A DNA stretch of 13,586 bases from Baffinella frigidus (Eukaryota; Cryptophyceae; Cryptomonadales; Baffinellaceae), in assembly GCA_026770585.1 (NCBI GenBank), contig MU646777.1, positions 159,922 through 173,507 of the forward strand, read 5' to 3'. Shown here one piece after another: positions 12,001 to 13,586 of this stretch. The translations under genes were made by a program, and so were the position numbers. The notes under the pieces are model-generated. The model was not told the origin of the DNA, did no database searches, and saw only the letters and a program-made list of their open reading frames with translations. Every line of letters begins with the position of its first letter. Positions within the stretch are counted from its first letter, which is position 1.

Positions 12001-13586
12001 AGCCTACTACTGCAAAGCCCCAGGGGAAGTCTCAATTTCTCTGGACACGACACTATTGTTGCCTTTTGACGATTTTTGGTCATGTCCTTGGGGCAGAAAT
12101 TGCCTTTTGAGGTGAAAATGGCTCCAAAGTAGCGGACACCAGAGTGTCCGCTACTTTTTGACACTTCCCCTGGGGCTTTCCAGTAGTACCCCTGCTGAGG
12201 CAAGAGAGGCGGCGGGACCAGGGCTGTGTCCAGGAGACGGGGCTCTTCAACTAGACTACTGTTCTCACACGCATTATTTCGCAGGATCTTCTGGTTTTAG
12301 AATGTCCTGATTTCACCCGCACTCCGAACCCCTGAACCTGAAACCCGAAAGCCCAACCCAGGTGGAGGCGTTGCGCAGGCAGCAGCACAGACAGCCGGCC
12401 CCTGCTGGGCCAAGAGAGGCTGGGGGACAAGGGCTGTTCCAGGAGATGGAACAGGAGTTCCAGGCCCGCATCGGGTGCGACACCCGCCCAATCTCATCTC
12501 GAAAGATAACTGAATCAGTTCCCTAATCAGCGTTTTTATTTAATTAGGCGGCCTAATTAAATTTACTATGCCCTAACTGATTTCTCCTATGCAACCTCCT
12601 ATTGAAAAGGAACTGATTCAGTTATCTTCCGAGATGAAATCCCTACGGTAGGCCATCCGTAGGGACATAGGATCCTGGTCCGGGTGGGGCCAGGGCCTTT
12701 CCAGGAGATTAATAGGGTAACGGCCTGAAAATGGGGTAGTTAGGCCTACGGGATTGCCTAGGACCTCCTACCGTAGGCCGAGACTTTTGGTGCTAGGATC
12801 CCTCGGCCTACGGTAGGAGGTCCTAGGCAATGCCGTATGCCTAACTACCCCATTTTCAGGACGTTAGCCTATGAAGATGGTGAGAGAGAGGTCCAAGCTC
12901 GCCTGAAACTCTTGCTCCATCTCGTGCATCTTGTGCGACACCCCAGCCACTCGATGGGCTATTTTAACATCGGTTGTGGCGTGATTGCCACGACCTGGAT
13001 TTGTACTGGCCTCACAAGGCTGATCGAGCACTCAATTCACACGTCCAAACGGTTCAAAATTTATGCAGTGTGTCGTATGTTTGATTGGGTTGGTCACGTA
13101 TTGCGCCGCTTTTCGGTGCGACACGTGACCAACCCAATGAAACGCCTACAGTCGACTTTTATTCTGCGTGCTTGGATAGCCTCGTGTGGGGTTTGAAAAG
13201 AATAAACTTGCGACCCGATTTGCGGCCACCTCACGTACAAACCCCGTTGTCCACAGAGCCTTTGACGACGCGTTGGAGGAAATGAGGCTGACGCTGGTCC
13301 GTTAACCGTTCACGGACTATTCAGACCAACTGTGCCCCGGCAGATTTGCACCAGCGACCCCCCCGATTCCCGGCATCTCACGTACAAACTCCTTCACCCG
13401 CAGAGCCTTTGACGATGCGTTGGAGGAAATGAGGCTTAACGGACTATTCAGACGACCCCCCCCCCGGCAAATTCGCACTAGCGACCCCCCCGATTCCGGT
13501 CATCTCACGTACACACCCCTTTGTCCGCAGAGCCTTTGACGACGCGTTGGAGGAAATGAGGCTGACGTTTGCATCAGATCTGGACA
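5686..13586 (+). CDS. multi-exon coiled-coil protein gene with amplified exons (runs off right edge)
   Basis: Preferred exons are 5686-6004, 7235-7341, 8520-8605, 8908-8959, 9935-9997, 10558-10620, 12362-12474 and 13531 onward. All follow AG and all internal ones are followed by GT. Junction phases are 1, 0, 2, 0, 0, 0, 2 and all agree, giving about 286 open codons. The product has a basic Ala/Pro/Lys-rich N-terminus, then charged heptad-like sequence: AVAEQREQIAALAAMLD, VDALKQQLRAA, SIEWLHEQ, VLEMREQILIHEER, SSENTTLRAE, VEALRRQQ, FDDALEEMRL. Joined ends such as LRAE-VEALRRQ and LHVA-VDALKQQL read as natural coiled coil. Two exons are exactly 63 nt, three heptads. Other copies of each exon lie alongside, many defective. 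Introns are filled with telomere-like repeats and MITEs. The family is not recognised; a cytoskeletal or scaffold role is only a guess from coiled-coil content. The start codon is uncertain because the frame is open further upstream. Only cDNA can prove the splicing. Confidence 0.5.
6002..6174. mobile_element. foldback element with 17-bp flanking duplication at a splice donor
   Basis: Imperfect inverted arms of about 46 bp (6025-6070 and 6112-6158) share CCGAAGTGG, CTTAC and a perfect 14-bp TTCCAAAGGTCGAT. A spacer of about 41 bp separates them. GAGGTGCGAATCAGCCA at 6002-6018 and GAGGTGCGAATCCGCCA at 6158-6174 flank the element, like an unusually long target duplication. The duplicated word contains the GAG|GTGCGA donor of the first exon. 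Confidence 0.65.
6164..6443. repeat. 57-bp direct repeats flanking a small foldback
   Basis: 6164-6220 and 6387-6443 match at all but one position. Between them lies a 105-bp segment bounded by a perfect 11-bp inverted repeat, TAACAGAATCT at 6246-6256 and AGATTCTGTTA at 6340-6350. Confidence 0.75.
6521..6720. mobile_element. 200-bp MITE, TA-bounded
   Basis: Terminal arms of about 29 bp begin TACCACCAACCCTCACGG and end CCGTGAGGGCTGGTGGTA, with few mismatches. A nested hairpin pairs GCCAGACCCCCC with GGGGGGGCTGGC near the centre. TA at both outer edges fits the TA target choice of Tc1/mariner-type MITEs (established for that superfamily; assignment here is inference). No coding capacity. Confidence 0.7.
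6792..6921. mobile_element. MITE-like element of the CTAG family
   Basis: CTAGCTCTGCCTGAC at 6792-6806 and GTGAGGCAGAACTAG at 6907-6921 form 15-bp terminal inverted repeats with two mismatches, bounding 130 bp. The interior AAAGTTGACGGAT is shared with 7347-7453. Another family end follows at about 6926 (CTAGCTCTGTCTCAG). Confidence 0.7.
7052..7137 (+). CDS. exon A, copy 1
   Basis: Acceptor ACAGAG precedes 7052. The frame reads GGAREEREDAVAEQREQ and IAALAAMLDRAA. A possible donor GCC|GTAGAG at 7138 is in phase 0. Compared with copy 2 it has six extra bases near the start (two codons), a silent CTG/TTG leucine difference and one Glu/Asp change. The shared block begins upstream at 7028, so intron 3' sequence was copied along with the exon. 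After 7140 the sequence runs into TTTAGGG-like DNA. Confidence 0.4.
7235..7341 (+). CDS. exon A, copy 2 (preferred)
   Basis: It starts after ACAGAG and reads REERDDAVAEQREQ, IAALAAMLDK and SATDNASLHVA, ending GCG|GTACCC in phase 0. Heptad spacing of Val, Ile, Leu and Met suggests a coiled coil. The downstream intron begins with a CTAG-family MITE at 7347. A fragment of the middle recurs at about 7452-7476 (EQTAALVA then GTACAC). The tail recurs at 7566-7600. Confidence 0.5.
7347..7453. mobile_element. truncated CTAG-family MITE inside intron A
   Basis: It begins CTAGCGCTGCCTCAG, continues TCTATTCGGGCTC, holds AAAGTTGACGGATCTGTACC and ends near GTGTCAACTTGAG, as in 4339-4474. The right terminal repeat is missing. 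It begins five bases after the exon A donor. Confidence 0.55.
7566..7600 (+). pseudogene. exon A tail fragment with intact donor
   Basis: It repeats the last 11 codons of exon A copy 2 (SATDNASLHVA) with one silent GAC/GAT change among few differences. It ends GCG|GTAAAC, where the intron is telomere-like from its first bases. No acceptor is seen in front, so it is probably a partial duplicate. Confidence 0.5.
7601..7702 (-). repeat. telomere-like array starting at a splice donor
   Basis: GTAAACCTTAAACCCTAAAC follows directly after the exon A tail at 7600. C-rich CCCTAAA heptamers and variants continue to about 7702. The array therefore starts inside the donor motif itself. Confidence 0.8.
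7739..7774 (+). pseudogene. exon B, copy 1 (truncated)
   Basis: After an intact acceptor (CATGGGCAG) it reads LDALKQQLRAP and meets a stop in the CCCTAAAC array. The upstream GTTTCCGCATCCCTAACCTC (from about 7706) is shared with copies 2 and 4, so the 3' splice-site region was copied with the exon. Confidence 0.5.
7770..7829 (-). repeat. CCCCAAA variant array
   Basis: Mainly CCCCAAA heptamers (the complement of TTTGGGG), starting directly after exon B copy 1. Confidence 0.85.
7907..7969 (+). pseudogene. exon B, copy 2 (acceptor lost)
   Basis: The shared intron block GTTTCCGCATCTCTAACCTC leads to a position where GGGCAG has become GGGCGG, removing the AG. The body (7940-7966) reads LDALKRQLP then stop. 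Confidence 0.5.
8055..8120 (+). pseudogene. exon B, copy 3
   Basis: After GTGCGTGGTAG it reads VDALKRQLRSIQPCG and on to a stop at about 8118. The acceptor is present, but without a shared pyrimidine or donor context. Confidence 0.45.
8147..8211 (+). pseudogene. exon B, copy 4
   Basis: GTTTCCGTATCCCTAACCTC leads to GGAGAG, then VDALKQLLRI and a stop in TTTAGGG-like sequence. Confidence 0.45.
8209..8475 (+). repeat. four-copy TTTAGGGTATGAGATCGGTT repeat between B copies
   Basis: A unit of about 33 bp (TTTAGGGTATGAG, then ATCGGTTCGTGTTACC) occurs at about 8209, 8374, 8409 and 8446. The first and last also share the next 45 bp leading to exon B copies 5 and 6, so a block of about 120-140 bp was duplicated. 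Confidence 0.7.
8284..8370 (+). pseudogene. exon B, copy 5 (acceptor damaged)
   Basis: Nearly identical in protein to copy 6: VDALKQQLRAATGRPPAPIH, then PSSSLLD. GGGTAG before the exon has become GGGTAA, and the end reads GATAGTGTCTAG without the donor seen in copy 6. Five codons differ silently from copy 6, and two adjacent Ser codons replace two Asp. Confidence 0.6.
8520..8605 (+). CDS. exon B, copy 6 (preferred)
   Basis: Acceptor GGGTAG (8514-8519) and donor GGCAG|GTGATC (8606) bound 86 nt. It reads VDALKQQLRAATGRPPAPIH, then PDDSLLDG plus two bases. It starts in phase 0, as exon A requires, and ends in phase 2, as exon C requires. The first part is an amphipathic helix; the Pro-rich second part would break the coil. 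Confidence 0.55.
8618..8904 (-). repeat. mixed telomere-like array, CCCGAAA/CCCTAAA/CCCTACA
   Basis: Several variants in blocks: CCCGAAA near 8630-8660, CCCTACA near 8700-8770, CCCCGAA near 8775-8800, then clean CCCTAAA to 8898. It fills most of the intron between exons B and C. Confidence 0.85.
8908..8959 (+). CDS. exon C, copy 1 (preferred)
   Basis: It is bounded by AAATCAG and by CAG|GTTACT, 52 nt (one base plus 17 codons). It reads GRGRREEGVSIEWLHEQ and ends in phase 0. The telomere-like array reaches to within about ten bases of the acceptor. Confidence 0.55.
9125..9179 (+). CDS. exon C, copy 2
   Basis: It is bounded by TCTAGCAG and CAG|GTCTGG, 55 nt. It reads GMGRREADGVSIEWLHEQ: the same phases as copy 1 with exactly one extra codon. 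It could be an alternative or additional exon, although using both copies in series would break the phase (C ends 0 but begins needing 2). The intervening 8960-9124 holds a repeated GGGGCGGTACATCCCTGCGG-like block. Confidence 0.5.
9180..9338 (+). repeat. G-rich telomere-like array with exon C fragment
   Basis: TTTAGGG and GGGGTTAG variants in G-rich orientation. At 9243-9263 they are broken by a third exon C fragment reading YEWLREQ followed by GTTTAGGG, so the telomere heptamer itself supplies the donor GT. Confidence 0.75.
9349..9413 (+). pseudogene. exon D, copy 1 with its 3' splice-site region
   Basis: CGGATTTCCCATCGAAATCG, then GTTTGGAGTGCAG (9389-9401), leads to VLEN, after which homology to the other D copies ends in AT-rich DNA. 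The 52-bp splice-site block is repeated before copy 4 (9881-9934). Confidence 0.5.
9479..9564 (+). pseudogene. exon D, copy 2, with 29-bp tandem repeat
   Basis: After TCCTGCAG it reads VLEQILIHDLLPRK then stop. Relative to copy 4 it lacks nine bases (three codons). A 29-bp unit containing ATCCTGATTCACGA is repeated about 2.5 times (from 9491, 9520 and 9549), which destroys the frame. Confidence 0.55.
9660..9776 (+). pseudogene. exon D, copy 3
   Basis: After GTGTGGGACGCAG it reads VLELREQILIHEESYLGSA and stays open further. The tail after EE differs from copy 4. A donor might be GCC|GTACAA, so it could be a working variant. The upstream intron has a branch-like TACTAATC. Confidence 0.4.
9779..9860. 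repeat. AT-rich TATGGTGATGTAAAATACAT repeats
   Basis: Three or so copies of a roughly 22-bp AT-rich unit. Two further copies lie at about 9418-9455. They are unlike the telomere-type repeats around them. Confidence 0.6.
9935..9997 (+). CDS. exon D, copy 4 (preferred, 63 nt)
   Basis: It follows TTTTTTGAGTGCAG, a good acceptor with a T-run, and ends GACCAG|GTCACG. It is exactly 21 codons, phase 0 at both ends: VLEMREQILIHEER then HESSEDQ. It fits after exon C (WLHEQ) and before exon E. Confidence 0.55.
10052..10340. repeat. foldback-rich segment
   Basis: 10052-10110 has a 30-bp tandem pair (ATTCCTCGATTTAAAACG and ATTCCTCAATTTAAAACC), the first with palindrome CCTCG/CGAGG. GTCGAC occurs inverted near 10153-10170. 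10289-10320 pairs GTCCGGAGG with CCTTCGGAC. CGCCTACA to ATAGCCTCGTGTGG (about 10182-10229) is a diverged copy of 13140-13188. No gene seen. Confidence 0.55.
10358..10548 (-). repeat. CCCTACA then CCCTAAA array
   Basis: About eight CCCTACA heptamers (10370-10430) are followed by CCCCAAA, CCCTCAA and clean CCCTAAA heptamers, ending just before the exon E acceptor. Confidence 0.9.
10558..10620 (+). CDS. exon E, copy 1 (preferred, 63 nt)
   Basis: It is bounded by CACTGAAACAG and GCCGAG|GTTTCT. It is 21 codons, phase 0 at both ends: AATMRAKLSSASSE then NTTLRAE. Met, Ala and Leu fall at heptad-like spacing. The next intron soon becomes CCCTGAACCCTAAAC repeat. Confidence 0.55.
10672..10739 (+). pseudogene. 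exon E, copy 2 (donor lost)
   Basis: It reads AGNTSLRAQ at 10713-10739. Where copy 4 has GAG|GTTTCGGG, this copy has CAGTTTTCGGG, so the donor GT is now TT. Upstream is GTAGCACTCTACCGAATG, the word amplified at 11134-11312. Confidence 0.5.
10832..10858 (+). pseudogene. exon E, copy 3 fragment
   Basis: It reads SENTSQRAE followed by GAG|GTTTCTGG, the same donor context as copy 1. The first half of the exon is missing and is replaced by CCCTGAACC-like repeat. Confidence 0.5.
10866..11133 (-). repeat. CCCTAAA array with CCCTACA tail
   Basis: Clean CCCTAAA heptamers at 10915-11000, then CCCTCAA, CCCTACA and CCCTAGA variants to about 11125. A further C-rich array occupies about 10745-10830. Confidence 0.9.
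11134..11312. repeat. 31-bp tandem repeats capable of forming hairpins
   Basis: The word GTAGCACCCTACCGAAT and its exact complement ATTCGGTAGGGTGCTAC alternate. A 17-bp palindrome (loop GTTTC) centres on about 11170. Four copies of ATTCGGTAGGGTGCTAC plus TTAGACAGTAGCAC follow as 31-bp units, and the forward word returns at the end. The block directly precedes exon E copy 4. Confidence 0.85.
11324..11357 (+). pseudogene. exon E, copy 4
   Basis: It reads TSSENTSLRAE and ends GAG|GTTTCG with an intact donor. Differences from copy 1 include a silent GAG/GAA and a Thr/Ser change. The front of the exon is replaced by the hairpin repeat, so no acceptor is evident. Confidence 0.5.
11358..11620. repeat. 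mixed-orientation telomere-like arrays
   Basis: Short G-rich TTTAGGG-like sequence (11365-11400), unique DNA, then C-rich CCCTAAA, CCCGAAA and CCCCAAA variants (11455-11620). An inverted pair AAACCCTTCAGGGTTT lies at about 11496-11511. Confidence 0.75.
11625..11651 (+). pseudogene. exon F, copy 1 (truncated)
   Basis: After ACCCCCAAACCAG it reads LEALRRQQR then a stop. The acceptor looks intact and the array reaches it directly. Confidence 0.5.
11686..11730 (+). pseudogene. exon F, copy 2 (frameshifted)
   Basis: After CGCCATGTAG the exon start has four extra bases (GTCGAATGAAGCA against GTAGAAGCG), then reads EALRRPLRA. The start is therefore out of frame. Confidence 0.45.
11791..11876 (+). 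pseudogene. exon F, copy 3 (internal deletion)
   Basis: Acceptor CCGCGTACAG is intact, but about 16 bases encoding VEALRR are missing, so the exon begins GCAGCAGAG. The later part keeps GQGLFQETGLFN before a stop. The intron sequence after it is shared with copy 4. Confidence 0.5.
11970..12255 (+). pseudogene. exon F, copy 4, split by a MITE
   Basis: Acceptor CCGCGTACAG, then VEALRRQHHRQ (11970-12002). The exon is broken by a TA-flanked element at 12005-12188. The second half resumes with CCCCTGCTGAGGCAAGAGAG. One extra base (GGCTGTGTCCAGG against GGCTGTTCCAGG) then shifts the frame. Confidence 0.6.
12007..12186. mobile_element. 180-bp MITE with TA target duplication, inserted in exon F copy 4
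   Basis: Terminal inverted repeats of 29 bp begin CTACTGCAAAGCCCCAGGGG and end with the complement, two mismatches, flanked by TA at 12005-12006 and 12187-12188. A second perfect 14-bp hairpin (AAAGTAGCGGACAC, loop CAGA) sits at 12126-12157. Comparison with exon F copy 5 shows the site before insertion. TA duplication fits Tc1/mariner-type MITEs. Confidence 0.8.
12362..12474 (+). CDS. exon F, copy 5 (preferred)
   Basis: Acceptor GCCCAACCCAG, then VEALRRQQHRQ, a Pro/Gly linker (PAPAGPREAGGQG) and a second helix (LFQEMEQEFQARI). The donor CGG|GTGCGA at 12475 gives 113 nt, phase 2, as exon G needs. Without splicing the frame continues into the left arm of a hairpin element and stops at 12524. 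Confidence 0.55.
12494..12637. mobile_element. 144-bp foldback with nested AT palindrome
   Basis: 29-bp arms (12494-12522 and 12609-12637) have one mismatch. Inside is ATTTAATTAGG, CGG, CCTAATTAAAT, an 11-bp palindrome, plus AATCAG/CTGATT. It begins about 20 bp after the exon F copy 5 donor. Confidence 0.75.
12640..12665. repeat. short hairpin TCCCTACGG/CCGTAGGGA
   Basis: 9-bp perfect arms with an 8-base loop. Related TACGGTAGGC words occur at about 10278 and within the 12712-12872 hairpin, so this is one dispersed foldback family. Confidence 0.6.
12677..12905 (+). pseudogene. exon F, copy 6, split by a long hairpin
   Basis: GGTCCGGGTGGGGCCAGGGC and TTTCCAGGAGAT (12677-12709) match the middle of exon F. 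The hairpin at 12712-12872 follows. Then GAAGATGGTGAG and AGGTCCAAGCTCGCC resemble the end of exon F copy 5 (GAGATGGAACAG and TTCCAGGCCCGCATC). The second match is weaker. Confidence 0.4.
12712..12872. mobile_element. 161-bp near-perfect hairpin element
   Basis: 71-bp arms (12712-12782 and 12802-12872) match at 67 positions, around a 19-bp spacer. The arms contain the palindromic CTACCGTAG and CCTAGG. It has no coding capacity and appears inserted in an exon F copy. Confidence 0.85.
12906..13256. other. spacer with hairpin and dispersed repeat
   Basis: No supported gene. A 25-bp hairpin pairs ATTGGGTTGGTCACGT (from 13084) with ACGTGACCAACCCAAT (to 13138). 13140-13190 is the better copy of the dispersed sequence also found at about 10182-10229. 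Near 13205-13230 begins the first partial unit of the exon G repeat. Confidence 0.55.
13257..13302 (+). pseudogene. exon G, copy 1
   Basis: Acceptor GTTGTCCACAG, then one base and AFDDALEEMRLTLVR, ending at a stop. It is followed by the CGGACTATTCAGA intron block that leads to copy 2. Confidence 0.5.
13404..13450 (+). pseudogene. exon G, copy 2
   Basis: Acceptor TTCACCCGCAG, then AFDDALEEMRLNGLFRR. It contains a silent GAC/GAT aspartate difference from the other copies. It diverges into a C-run after MRL. Confidence 0.5.
13531..13586 (+). CDS. exon G, copy 3 (preferred, continues past window)
   Basis: Acceptor CTTTGTCCGCAG, then one base and AFDDALEEMRLTFASDLD, still open at the window edge. 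It is the only copy with no stop, and its phase fits the exon F donor. The upstream CATCTCAC offers a branch-point-like site shared by all three copies. Confidence 0.55.

Noticed and set aside
11754-12203. 149-codon minus-strand open frame
   Set aside because: It spans a TA-flanked MITE and the antisense of exon F copies; its open length comes from the element, not from a gene.
12837-13196. 119-codon plus-strand open frame
   Set aside because: It starts in a hairpin arm and continues through another hairpin and a dispersed repeat. Only about 12873-12905 looks exon-related.
1-13586. A true chromosome end
   Set aside because: The arrays are degenerate, interrupted and in both orientations, and neither window edge is an uninterrupted heptamer run.
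1-13586. tRNA or rRNA genes
   Set aside because: No cloverleaf with a GTTCGA-type arm in the right spacing and no rRNA core sequence was seen on either strand by eye.

Overview
This window is eukaryotic nuclear DNA. The telomere-type heptamer TTTAGGG/CCCTAAA and its variants dominate it, GA, GT and CT microsatellites are abundant, and GT-AG splice signals and small foldback transposons recur, with no bacterial operon structure. TTTAGGG is the plant/green-algal repeat, also used by some other algae including dinoflagellates. Together with GC-rich exons this suggests a unicellular alga, possibly a prasinophyte-like flagellate. That lineage guess is inference; no gene here is a marker.

Layout. 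1-3240: interstitial telomere-like arrays (G-rich strand on +), microsatellites, a six-copy GC-rich dispersed repeat and a faint minus-strand acidic exon at the left edge. 3240-4470: a transposon graveyard with a MITE family ending CTAGCTCTGCCTGAC. 4471-5179: a minus-strand gene, probably with one intron. 5180-5685: AT-rich gap between divergent genes. 5686-13586: a plus-strand gene of short, widely spaced exons encoding a basic Ala/Pro/Lys-rich N-terminus followed by a long coiled coil. It runs off the right edge.

The main result is this plus-strand gene. Seven coiled-coil exon families (A to G) lie in order. Each is present two to six times as local partial duplicates that usually carry their own splice site, and the duplicates are separated by degenerate telomere repeats and MITEs. 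Taking the best copy of each gives exons 5686-6004, 7235-7341, 8520-8605, 8908-8959, 9935-9997, 10558-10620, 12362-12474 and 13531 onward. Intron phases match at every junction (1, 0, 2, 0, 0, 0, 2) and the joined frame stays open for about 286 codons. Several junctions make natural coiled-coil sequence, for example LRAE joined to VEALRRQ. Many other copies have broken splice sites, frameshifts or insertions. Duplicates that still look coding differ mainly by silent third-position changes and indels of 3, 6 or 9 bases.

The introns are largely telomere-like DNA, in places starting at the splice donor. One interpretation is that telomere-like repeats seeded repeated unequal exchange or repair, expanding introns and copying exons with their splice sites. 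I do not recognise the coiled-coil protein or the minus-strand protein, and no function is claimed for either.
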